Assembly (NCBI RefSeq): GCF_964355755.1 | Contig: NC_092676.1 | Location: 11,020,288 to 11,084,287 of the forward strand | Origin: Antedon mediterranea | Lineage: Eukaryota; Echinodermata; Crinoidea; Comatulida; Antedonidae | Length of the DNA: 64,000 nt | Direction of reading: 5' to 3' | Shown here: positions 33,521 through 43,113 of the stretch, in pieces | How the letters are laid out: the number at the start of each line of letters is the position of its first letter | Numbering within the stretch: position 1 is the stretch's first letter | Position numbers and translations under genes: made by a program | Notes under the pieces: model-generated | The model's input: only the letters and a program-made list of their open reading frames with translations | Database searches by the model: none | Told to the model about the DNA's origin: nothing

Positions 33521-33874
33521 TACAATATGGTGTTCATAATAATTTGTTTTTGATGACTAGAGGAAACATCTGAAGACATTCAACGAAAAACAAGCGTTAT
33601 CACCATACCAGTCACTAAGAATGCTACTATTCTGAAGAAAAAAACATCTCCCTTCCTACACAGAAACAAATTCTGAACGAAAATAAAAAATAAAAAAATA
33701 AAAAATAATTAGTAAACAAAACACGCGCATTATAAATAAAATGAATAATTTAAGAATATTTGTTAAACTACCCACGAACAAAAAACGAAACATACTAACC
33801 GATTCATCGTCATTACGAAGTTCAAATAACGAAAACTTTTCCTTGAAAAATCCACAGGAGACACGTTTTACATT

Positions 33875-34156
33875 TTATAACTGCAATTCAGTGTCACATT
33901 GTGTCGCAACACATGTACATACAACGAGTCCTGTCACAAGTCTGCCGACATTTATTTTTCTATCGCTCATCATTTGTTCTAATACATAATACAGCGCTTC
34001 CAAAGAAATATCTTTACACAATTCTAACACATTAAAATTGTTTTCCAACTCTTTACAAGCACGAATAGTACTCTGGAGGATGGGTGAATCCAAAACAACT
34101 AACCCCGTCAATTTATATTCGATGTATGCTAAAACTACTTCCTCTAAATCAACCAT
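33875..34156 (-). CDS. Bcl-2-like protein, left arm copy
   Basis: 93 residues from the Met at 34156; an in-frame Met 14 codons upstream (34198) is less likely because the Bcl-2-like part begins at the inner one. The start LEEVVLAYIEYKLTG resembles a BH4 helix (VVDFLSYKL-type). TIRACKELENNF lies where a BH3 would be. KINVGRLVTGLVVCTCVA matches the BH1 pattern around NWGRxVA, with Val replacing Trp. The protein stops soon after BH1, so BH2 and the membrane anchor are absent. Between arms only one silent difference (ATC/ATT) was found in 282 bases. It would block host cell death if functional; that is inference. Confidence 0.55.
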   Translation of the reverse strand: MVDLEEVVLAYIEYKLTGLVVLDSPILQSTIRACKELENNFNVLELCKDISLEALYYVLEQMMSDRKINVGRLVTGLVVCTCVATQCDTELQL

Positions 34157-34198
34157 AACGCTCGACAAAACAAATGATAATGGATGTATAATTACCAA

Positions 34199-34839
34199 GA
34201 AAGTTACAACTTAAAACCTTTATTTTTGCTTTTAAAAAGAAGTTGTAACATAGAAACTAATTTTGTCAGGAAATTTGTTTTTATTATTTATGTGATTTAT
34301 TTGTGTTTAGAAAGTTACAACATTAACATTTAATTTGGTAAAAAAATGTGAATATACGGATCCGATTGTAATTTTTAATCCTTAGTATAGTGAGAGATTT
34401 TATAAACAAAAAAAGAGCGAACGGAAATTAATGATTGCAGATTAGACATATAGTAGAAATGGATTGAAATTGGAAATCTACATGATCAAAGAAAAGAAAC
34501 CCATTGTTCCGACAGAAGCTAATGACATTTACAAAGGATGACACACTTTGAATTGAGTAAATACCGTATAACATAATTAAATTTTGTCAAGATAGTTGTC
34601 AAAAAGAAATAAAATATATTATACTGAATTTACTTTGTACATTTATTTAATTTAGGCCGTAATTAGGTTTGTTGTTCATTTATGATTGTGACAAAAAAAA
34701 AATACATACTAATAAAACAGCTATAGGCCTATAAAAAAAGTTTAAAAAAATAATGATTCAGTGTTATAATTTTATTTACCTGTCATTATGTTAATAAAAC
34801 ATATTCTAAATTTAATTTATGTCATGTTAGATATATTTT
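34199..34839. other. AT-rich noncoding DNA, left arm
   Basis: Mirrored at about 36015-36655. It may hold the promoter of the Bcl-2-like gene. No gene seen. Confidence 0.4.
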
Positions 34840-35060
34840 CAAGGACATTTGTTACATACAAATAATTTTGTAAAGAAATTTGTTAAGAAGTTTGTTTCAT
34901 AAAAATATTTGTGAAGATAAATTTATTACATAAAAATAATTTTGTAAAGAAATTTGTTACATAAATTTATTTTTACAAGAAGTTTGTAACAGAAAATTAT
35001 TTTGCAAAGAATTAGTTGCATCAATTGATTTTATCAAACGTATGTAACATAAAAAAATTA
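34840..35060 (+). repeat. About 30-bp AT-rich tandem array, left arm
   Basis: Degenerate units like ACATAAAAATAATTTTGTAA followed by AGAAATTTGTT recur about seven times. The array is mirrored at about 35790-36030, and further weaker units occupy the central loop at 35335-35470. Confidence 0.7.
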
Positions 35061-35252
35061 TGTTGTTGAATAAAATATTTTGTAATTCAGTCCATTTGCT
35101 CAGTAGTTTGTTTAAGTCTTGTTTGTGTAATATTCTTGTAAATAAAAGAATTTATTTTTAACCTTTGTAATTATTTTGTAAATATCATTTATGCATTTTT
35201 TTTGTCGTAAATAATTGAATTTATTTATACTTTTTGTACGGGAATCAATATT

Positions 35253-35598
35253 TGTTTATAAATTTAATTATTATTATAGATTTCTTCTTTATTTAGTATG
35301 TCGATTAATTTCAGATTCAGAAACATGTTACACAAGAAACAAAAATTGTCATGAAATTCGTTACATAAAAAATAATTTATCAAGAATTTTTTTTTACATA
35401 AATTTTAATTTATCATTAATTTTGTTATAAAATTTATTTTGTCATTAAATTTGTTAGATAAAAAATAGTTGTTTCATGATTCTAGTTCCTTTTGTTCAGT
35501 ACTTATATGGAAATTCAAGTTAAGAATGCAATGACAATGACTGGGTGTTTAGCGTGATTAGCGGACCGCTTTCCTCCGGTAAATCGGTATTTGTTAAC
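35253..35598. other. Unpaired centre of the palindrome
   Basis: 346 bp with no inverted partner. It holds more degenerate TTACATAAAAAATAATTTAT-like units and a GC-richer end (GCGTGATTAGCGGACCGCTT). It is the only single-copy part of the element and would form the loop if the arms paired. Confidence 0.75.
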
Positions 35599-35789
35599 AA
35601 TATTGATTCCCGTACAAAAAGTATAAATAAATAAAATTATTTACGAAAAAAAAATGCATAAATGATATTTACAAAATAATTACAAAGATTAAAAATACAT
35701 TCTTTTATTTACAAGAATATTAAACAAACAAGACTTAACAACTTAAACAAACTACTGAGCAAATGGACTGAATTACAAAATATTTTATT

Positions 35790-36030
35790 CAACAACATAA
35801 TTTTTTTATGTTACATACGTTTGATAAAATCAATAGATGCAACTAATTCTTTGCAAAATAATTTTCTGTTACAAACTTCTTGTAAAAATAAATTTATGTA
35901 ACAAATTTCTTTACAAAATTATTTTTATGTAACAAATTTATCTTCACAAATATTTTTATGAAACAAACTTCTTAACAAATTTCTTTACAAAATTATTTGT
36001 ATGTAACAAATGTCCTTGAAAATATATCTA
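35790..36030 (-). repeat. About 30-bp AT-rich tandem array, right arm
   Basis: Inverted partner of 34840-35060, with units like TTACAAAATTATTTTTATGT. Confidence 0.7.
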
Positions 36031-36697
36031 ACATGACATAAATTAAATTTAGAATATGTTTTATTAACATAATGACAGGTAAATAAAATTATAACACTGA
36101 ATCATTATTTTTTTAAACTTTTTTTATAGGCCTATAGCTGTTTTATTAGTATGTATTTTTTTTTGTCACAATCATAAATGAACAACAAACCTAATTACGG
36201 CCTAAGTTAAATAAATGTACAAAGTAAATTCAGTATAATATATTTTATTTATTTTTGACAACTATCTTGACAAAATTTAATTATGTTATACTGTATTTAC
36301 TCAATTCAAAGTGTGTCATCCTTTGTAAATGTCATTAGCTTCTGTCGGAACAATGGGTTTCTTTTCTTTGATCATGTAGATTTCCAATTTCAATCCATTT
36401 CTATATGTCTAATCTGCAATCATTAATTTCCGTTCGCTCTTTTTTTGTTTATAAAATCTCTCACTATACTAAGGATTAAAAATTACAATCGGATCCGTAT
36501 ATTCACATTTTTTTACCAAATTAAATGTTAATGTTGTAACTTTCTAAACACAAATAAATCACATAAATAATAAAAACACATTTCCTGACAAAATTAGTTT
36601 CTATGTTACAACTTCTTTTTAAAAACAAAAATAAAGGTTTTAAGTTGTAACTTTCTTGGTAATTATACATCCATTATCATTTGTTTTGTCGAGCGTT

Positions 36698-36979
36698 ATG
36701 GTTGATTTAGAGGAAGTAGTTTTAGCATACATTGAATATAAATTGACGGGGTTAGTTGTTTTGGATTCACCCATCCTCCAGAGTACTATTCGTGCTTGTA
36801 AAGAGTTGGAAAACAATTTTAATGTGTTAGAATTGTGTAAAGATATTTCTTTGGAAGCGCTGTATTATGTATTAGAACAAATGATGAGCGATAGAAAAAT
36901 AAATGTCGGCAGACTTGTGACAGGACTCGTTGTATGTACATGTGTTGCGACACAATGTGACACTGAATTGCAGTTATAA
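36698..36979 (+). CDS. Bcl-2-like protein, right arm copy
   Basis: Encodes exactly the same 93 residues as the left-arm copy, transcribed away from the centre. The BH4-like start, BH3-position segment and BH1-like KINVGRLVTGLV are unchanged. An upstream in-frame Met at 36656 would add 14 residues. No intron signals are needed. Adenovirus-like and other large DNA viruses and some Polinton-related animal viruses are known to carry Bcl-2 homologues, which supports the reading, but sequence identity to any Bcl-2 protein will be low. Confidence 0.55.
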   Translation: MVDLEEVVLAYIEYKLTGLVVLDSPILQSTIRACKELENNFNVLELCKDISLEALYYVLEQMMSDRKINVGRLVTGLVVCTCVATQCDTELQL

Positions 36980-37302
36980 AATGTAAAACGTGTCTCCTGT
37001 GGATTTTTCAAGGAAAAGTTTTCGTTATTTGAACTTCTTAATGACGATGAATCGGTTAGTATGAAATATTCTTAAATTATTCACTTTATTTATAATGCGC
37101 GTGTTTTGTTTACTAATTGCTTTTTATTTTTTTATTTTTTATTTTCGTTCAGAATTTGTTTCTGTGTAGGAAGGGAGATGTTTTTTTTCAGAATAGTAGC
37201 ATTCTTAGTGACTGGTATGGTGTTAACGCTTGTTTTTTGTTGAATGTCTTCAGATGTTTCCTCTAGTCATCAAAAACAAATTATTATGAACACCATATTG
37301 TA

Positions 37303-37503
37303 TTGATCTCTCTAATTAATTTTAGAAGTGTTATCATTTATCTAAAATGTATATTTCTCAATAATAAGCATTTACTTTATAAATTTGGTAAAAATACATT
37401 TATAATATGCCTTCTTATTGAAAGTGTCGTTACAAACCGTGCGTCTCAAATTTGTTTTCTTTTGTGTGCGTTTTTATATCAGTACGTATTGTGTCTTTCT
37501 TAA
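37303..37503 (+). CDS. Small hydrophobic frame, right arm
   Basis: Mirror of 33320-33520, with Ser instead of Cys at residue 9. Open in both arms but without family features. Confidence 0.15.
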   Translation: MISLINFRSVIIYLKCIFLNNKHLLYKFGKNTFIICLLIESVVTNRASQICFLLCAFLYQYVLCLS

Positions 37504-38506
37504 AAGATTTAAAATTGAAAACACGTATAAAATGAAATTCATTTTGAAATAAAGAAATTGTATTTAAATTTAATAAGTCTATACATTTTGTATGTTTATT
37601 TTTGTAATATTACTTATTATATATAAAATATAACTACTGTTAAAAATACCACTGTTTAAAATAAAAAATAAAAAGTAAACAGAATATTTTTAATCACAAT
37701 CATTTAATATGTATGTTTGCAATTACATTTAACAAATTCAAAAACTTCATACACGAGTTAAACAACACGCAAAGATCAAATTTCATTTTTGTTGTTGATG
37801 TTAAAAACAAAATGTATTTCAATACACATTCTATTGTAATACACTTTACAAAATAAAATTTTTAATCGCAATCATTTATTATGTATGTTTGCAATTACAT
37901 TTAACAAATTCAAAAACTTGTTTTTTTTTTTTTTTGTATAAATAAATTAGAAAAACGTCATACACGAATTAAACAACACACAAAGATAAAATTTCATTTT
38001 TTTGTTGTTGATGTTAAAAAACAAAATGTATTTCAATACACATTCTACTTTAACAGAAAAGAAAAAATTAAGTAAAGTCATAAAATAAACTTATCATGAA
38101 TTAAAATAGGAAAACTACTTTTACAAAATTTACACTGACATAAATTAAGTCAAAACATAATTAATTTATTTATTTTATTAAACAAATCTATTGCAATACA
38201 CTTTACAAACATAATAATAATACAAATTCAACAGAAAATAAAACAAATTAAATTAATTCGAAAAATAAATTTACCATGAATTAAAATAGGGTAACTACTT
38301 TTACAAATTTCTAATAAAAAATAAATATTAAGTGAGATTTTGGTTTACGGGTTATTTTGTTAGGATTAGTTGTTGTTATTTTTTCCAGTCCGATTCCTCG
38401 TACCATGCTACCAACTATTTCAAAATTGACTTCCTTTGATTTTTGGAATTCTAGAGTCAAACCTTTGATTTTGCAAACAGTTTGTCTGAATCAAATTTTA
38501 TACACG
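37504..38506. repeat. AT-rich stretch with repeated modules (right)
   Basis: Mirror of 32309-33319, with the same CGCAAAGATCAAATTTCATT modules near 37770 and 37980. The frame at 38357-38596 is the antisense of the integrase remnant region and not a gene. Confidence 0.5.
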
Positions 38507-38746
38507 TTATTTTTCCAAATCCATTCCCCATTGTTCATCAATAGCACTTACAAGTACCCAGTTTTGTTTGAATTTACGTTGAATGGATGTGTGTAATGTA
38601 TATGTATCTTGCTTGCTCAGTCAGTCTTGAACTTGTCTCTTGGTAATATTTAAATCGTCTTTTTGATAAAGTCGGTCCACACCACCTAAACTATCAGGAT
38701 GCTTAGGATCGTAATATACTTTTCTTAAGTACTCATTCATACTCAT
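38507..38746 (-). pseudogene. Polinton integrase N-terminal remnant, right arm
   Basis: Same remnant as in the left arm, with a 6-base deletion and the same internal TGA. Here the family-typical YYDPKHPDS is kept where the left copy has NS, while the left copy keeps Phe in SFGG where this one has Leu. So each arm has taken its own mutations after a common, already broken ancestor. Confidence 0.8.
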
Positions 38747-38993
38747 TACTCTCATTCACCCAAATGAAAATTTAAAAATAAATCAAATACTTAAATAACA
38801 CGCAAAGATCAAATTCCATTTTCGTTGTTGTTGCTTTTAAAAGAAAAAACACAACCTTTATTTTAACACACATTCTATTTCAATATAATTTACAACCATA
38901 ATAATAATAAATTTACCGAAAAGAAATAAGAATTACAAAATTATGTAACATTAATTAAAAAAGTGTTAAGATATTATTTTTAATTTGTACAAA

Positions 38994-39721
38994 TTACAAT
39001 TGGTAAAGAATCTTATTAAAAAGTTCTGAATCATTTGTAATCAACTTTATGGCTTTATCGAACGCATCAACATTGATACAACGTAAATGAAAGTAGTTTA
39101 GCGCCCATTCAAAATGAGTAGCGCTATTGTCCACAAGTTGCAATGCCAGAATTGGTCGAAAAAATGTTAGGAGTTGTTCATATGTTGAGCCGTGAAAGTT
39201 ATAACGTTCAACCATGTCCTTCAGAATGAATATAAATTCTTCTATGAAAACCTTCTCAATTGTTCTCATTATCTCTTTGTACTCAAGTTCGGTAGTTTCT
39301 TTCTTAATCTCCGCCTCCAGCACAGGGTTCAGGTACTCTTCCGCAAACACCTCATCTTCTACCTCATCTTCTACATCGGCTTTTCTTGCCAGAAATAGGT
39401 GGTAGTCAACTACCGATGACGTGTCATCGTATACAATCCTCTCCTCTTTAGAAATTATTCTCGATCTATAATGTTCGTCTTCTTCAGTATTAGATACATT
39501 ATTGAAATCAACGTTCATTGGAGGTGGAGTTGAATCGCCATTAAACACGTCATATTCCCCATCTCTTCCCTCATCTCTTCCTCCTCCTTTGCTGTAAAAT
39601 AGGCACCAGTCATAGCTAGTATGTCTTCGTCTTCAAATTCTGAATCACTGCTTATATATATAACTTCTTCTTCGACATCAGAGTCCATAGTAAGATCAAT
39701 GATTTCAATCACGGAACCCAT
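38994..39721 (-). CDS. Acidic SIM-containing protein gene(s), right copy
   Basis: A 68-codon frame (39721-39515) starts with two SUMO-interacting-like cores, VIEIIDLTMDSD and EVIYISSDSEFEDED, each hydrophobic followed by acidic/Ser residues. It overlaps by 34 bases, in another frame, with a 184-codon frame (39548-38994) that has an acidic N-terminus and a helical C-terminus. They may be two proteins or one gene with a one-base shift near 39560; I cannot decide. The junction bases are the same in both arms apart from AAT/GAT near the overlap. A TATA box lies about 90 bp upstream. Role unknown; SIM-bearing viral proteins often target nuclear bodies. Confidence 0.5.
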
Positions 39722-39807
39722 AGTAACTAGTTTTTTTTTTTTTTTGTCTGTCTTGTCGAGCTCTGTAGCGTTGTAGAATGAGGTAAATATTACAAAATAT
39801 TCGAGAG

Positions 39808-39814
39808 TTATATA
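39808..39814 (-). promoter_or_regulatory. TATA box upstream of the acidic-protein gene (right)
   Basis: Mirror of the TATATAA at 30994-31000, in front of the start codon at 39721. Confidence 0.5.
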
Positions 39815-39971
39815 CAGTCAAAAGATTACATTCGGCATTTACCAAATTTGTTTCAGCCAATTGTCATTGTTGTATTTCCTGTCGGAACATTGTGTCGAAG
39901 CGCCGTGTATCTTTTGTTTCATTAAGTAGCTTCCCCAATGTCATTCAATTTAAAAAATTTCCGATCCAAGA

Positions 39972-40076
39972 TCATCGAAGATCAAACCGTTTTCTCATAA
40001 CTCGCTGCATAGTAGCCTTAGCCTTATCAGCTAATTTAGAATCGGCGTAATCAGCTGTTGGTTTGTAGAAGTTCAT
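39972..40076 (-). CDS. Short 34-residue frame, right arm
   Basis: Mirror of 30732-30836 with the same start and stop. Function unknown; possibly the stub of a lost gene. Confidence 0.25.
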   Translation of the reverse strand: MNFYKPTADYADSKLADKAKATMQRVMRKRFDLR

Positions 40077-40439
40077 ACTGATGAAAACTGTACTAAATTC
40101 TCTTAACTTTTTGTTTTAGTCATTGTTATAATATCCTGATCAAATAACTTATGTTGTTACGTTGTTTTAATTAAACCAGGTGCATCTTTTATTGTACCCC
40201 TTTTTAAAAATACCGCCAAGTACATGACTAATTCAAATCTTACAACAATCTTTTACTTCCTTACCCAATGTTAACCATTGTATTATTATATCCGAAACAT
40301 AACACCTATTGACTTCAACCATTGTAAACCATTCGTTCTCATCACAAACGACTAAATCATCACCAAATATTTTTTATTTATTATTTAATAATTTTATATT
40401 ATAATGTATATTAATATATAACAATTCTAGTGAAATGAT

Positions 40440-41065
40440 ATTCTCTATTGTCTTATACTACCTCCATTGTTAACCAATATTATAATCACGACTGACTAGG
40501 CCGATGTTTTAGTCATTGTTATAATATCCGGATCAAATAACTTACAACGCTTTGAAAACTGATACTGATGAGTTCAGTATACATTTTACCCTATATTTAT
40601 ACACATTAAAATAATGTATGCATGATGTCAGTAGCGTCCCTCTTTACCTCCTTTTTGTTTTATTTTAAAAGGAAACAAAGAATTCTCTATGTAAAACGTA
40701 AACCATTTAAATGAAAATGAAAGTTAATTTAAAGTTAGAAATAATAATTATTTGTTTTACTTTTTTTTTGAAAAATAGTGAAACTTAACATCTTGCTTCA
40801 CGTTACACCAATCATTCATTGCGAATCCCCATTGTTAAAATTTTCCGGAAGAAATTAAGTACATGTTGGTATAGTTCAATAAAGACATACTTAAATATCA
40901 CTTCATTATATTCTTGTCTTTTTATTATTGTCATTGATTAACTTCCAAAACCAAACAACTCTATTGTCTTACTTCCTTACCATCGTTAACCATTGTCTTT
41001 TTCAAATTAAATAACAACTCCATTGTCTTACTTCCTTACCATTGTTTACCATTGTATTAATTATA
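40440..41065 (-). repeat. Subterminal repeats of the Polinton end (right)
   Basis: Mirror of the left subterminal repeats, interrupted by about 195 bp of unshared sequence at roughly 40673-40867. Confidence 0.65.
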
Positions 41066-41138
41066 ATAGGATTAACTAATGTCATCCCCTCAAACGCCCT
41101 CTATGAGGGCTGGGCCAACTTATTTTACTACTGAGATG

Positions 41139-41511
41139 CTACTTCATTAGCCAAGCGCGACACATCCCTCCTATGTTTAAATATAAACCTTAGGATAGGT
41201 TTCGATATAATAATAAATATATATAATATAATATAATATATAATATAATTTTAATAATATAATTTTGATGTCAAAGTTCAAATTTAGCCAATTACAACAA
41301 TGTGTTATATTAATGTATTATAACCAATTTATTGGAGCATAATTTGGTCTTTTATTACTTTTTCATGGTAAAAAAATTCGAAGGGTCAAAGGTCAATATA
41401 TATATATATATACCAATCAAATAATTTAACTATAAAAAAACCCAATAAAATCTAACAAATAACATAAAATGTGACGACCCAAAGCAGATCACATAATGTC
41501 GTCAGTTGGCA
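41139..41511. repeat. AT-rich spacer with TATAA/TA microsatellites
   Basis: ATATAATATAATATAATATA at about 41218-41255 and a TA run at about 41397-41413. No gene. Confidence 0.6.
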
Positions 41512-42508
41512 CATGGATTAAAGAATAGAAGGATATGCATCGACGGTGACATCAAACGATTATCCAACGCGCTTGCCTATAAAGCACTGCTGCCAATCAA
41601 ACAAACACGATCATTGAACTCCGTGTCTCTAACCGCGGCCCTCTATAGAACGCTGCGAATCAACTGTTTTTTAGAACAAAACGTAGCCATGTAGAAATCG
41701 TATGCCCAGTCTGATTGTTCTATTGACATGTCTGCGTCGATGATAAATTGACAACAACAATATATTTCTGAACAATTCTGTTTTAATTTCCTCACAATCG
41801 GACTACGGAAAGTTCACTTTCTTACGACCGGTAATTTTAAGTAGTTGGTAATATTAATAAGATATGCAATTTTTATATTTGAATTATCATATTGACCTTC
41901 CACCTCCTGCCATTAAAATTAATCTATTGAATATTAAATTATGCATTTCACCATGTATGTTTTTACCGTGTCTTGTGGTCTCAAGTACAACAAACGTGTT
42001 TTTACTATATGGCTAAGCCGTGGTTACTTCATAAATCTCCTTAATTATCGATGTGATTATATTTAAATTGTAGTGCCTGGTGATTGGCTAGTGGATATGT
42101 CATCCACATCACATTCAATCACCGGGCTTAATTGAATGAAAACTGCGATACCTGACCCGAGATTGGCTGGCTATGTATAGTTGCGATACCTTGTCTAATA
42201 CTGTATTATTATTCACACAAGAATTAGACAACGATGAGTATAGATCATGATTACACGTTGGAGCTACTACACTTAAGATTAGCCTACAGTACCAATAGGC
42301 CTGCCTAGGCCTATATCAATGTCGGCAAATCATAGGGTTTACTAGTAAGCCTAGAAAGCCTGGGCCTAGTATCCTTGGTGATTTTGTAATTTTACATGTA
42401 GGCTGAGATAACAACTAGTTGTTGTCTCAGATGTAGGGCTACTACAGGTCATAAAATGCTACTTTAAGGTCATAAAAACATTAGCGTAGATCAATCGCAG
42501 CAGATTTC
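41512..42508 (-). mobile_element. T1 transposon, partial inverted copy
   Basis: Starts with the T1 terminal repeat CATGGATTAAAGAATAGAAG and follows the reverse complement of 3279 back to about 2230 (GATCAATCGC region), where it breaks off. The other end and TSD are missing. The 62-residue frame at its start is incidental. Confidence 0.8.
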
Positions 42509-42675
42509 GAACATGGCAACATTAATGTTTTTTAAACCCAAATGGTACTACAATTTACAAACAATCTTGTAATTACATTTATTAATAATCTTGTAATATA
42601 TCTGGGAGATCGTTTAATTTGAATTCAGAAAAGTTATATTAAAGTTTTGTTCGTCGCCATTGCAGATAGCGCAAA
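42509..42675. other. Short spacer
   Basis: No feature recognised between the truncated T1 copy and the CR1 tail. Confidence 0.35.
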
Positions 42676-43113
42676 AAATATTCAATTCAATTCAATTCAA
42701 TTCACATTTATTTACTCATCGTTTATAAATACAGTTTCATAGCATAAATGATGGCAAGGATCCTGCATAGAGAAGTTTACACTTCTGTTTTCGCAGGACC
42801 CTTTTACATAAAAAACATAAAACAATAAACACAACATAATAGATACAAAATAAAAAAAAAAAAACATTTCCTATATACATTTTAGAGTTGTTCATCATCA
42901 AAAAGCGATACTGTTTTTCTAACATGATTATTTATACATTTTGTCTTAAAAAAGAAGATATTCAGTTTATTACTTCCAGTACATGTGGATTCTTTCTATA
43001 TATATTATAGCAAAAGTATGAATACATATAATATAAAACAGGCTATGTGTGTATACTCGCACACACCAACACAACGCATAATATATGCATCTATATTTTA
43101 TGAGTGAAGCATT

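Larger units (their letters stand above)
29871..35252 (+). repeat. Left arm of the Polinton palindrome
   Basis: 5382 bp that pair with 35599-41132. From the outside inward: subterminal repeats, a short open frame (30732-30836), acidic-protein gene, integrase remnant, three copies of an AATGAAATTTGATCTTTGCG module, a 66-codon frame, the Bcl-2-like gene on the minus strand, and an AT-rich 30-bp repeat array. Pairing stops at GGGAATCAATATT. Confidence 0.88.
29871..41132. mobile_element. Palindromic Maverick/Polinton derivative, 11.26 kb, 6-bp TSD
   Basis: The ends are AGTAGTAAAATAAG at the left and the exact complement at the right. GAGATG flanks both (29865-29870 and 41133-41138). AG termini and 6-bp TSDs are hallmarks of Maverick/Polinton elements, and a Polinton-type integrase N-terminus lies in each arm. 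Unlike ordinary Polintons (15-20 kb, TIRs of 0.1-1 kb), nearly the whole unit is inverted repeat: 29871-35252 pairs with 35599-41132. No DNA polymerase B, capsid, protease or packaging ATPase is seen. It retains two accessory gene types per arm. Arms differ by scattered substitutions and indels. Confidence 0.85.
35599..41132 (-). repeat. Right arm of the Polinton palindrome
   Basis: 5534 bp, the inverted partner of the left arm. It is longer mainly because of about 195 bp at roughly 40673-40867 that the left arm lacks, plus about 14 bp near 40615. It also lacks about 29 bp near 37060 and 6 bp in the integrase remnant. These differences show the arms have evolved as separate sequences. Confidence 0.88.

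Noticed and set aside
38357-38596. 79-residue plus-strand frame in the right arm
   Set aside because: It is antisense to the integrase-remnant region and is not open as a conserved frame in the other arm.
29871-41132. The palindrome as an assembly or fold-back read artefact
   Set aside because: The arms differ by many substitutions and several indels, the centre is unpaired, the outer flanks differ, and a perfect 6-bp TSD stands exactly at both ends.
29871-41132. Two separate Polinton insertions head to head
   Set aside because: The only TSD is at the outer ends; there is no pair of AG..CT termini or duplication at the centre.
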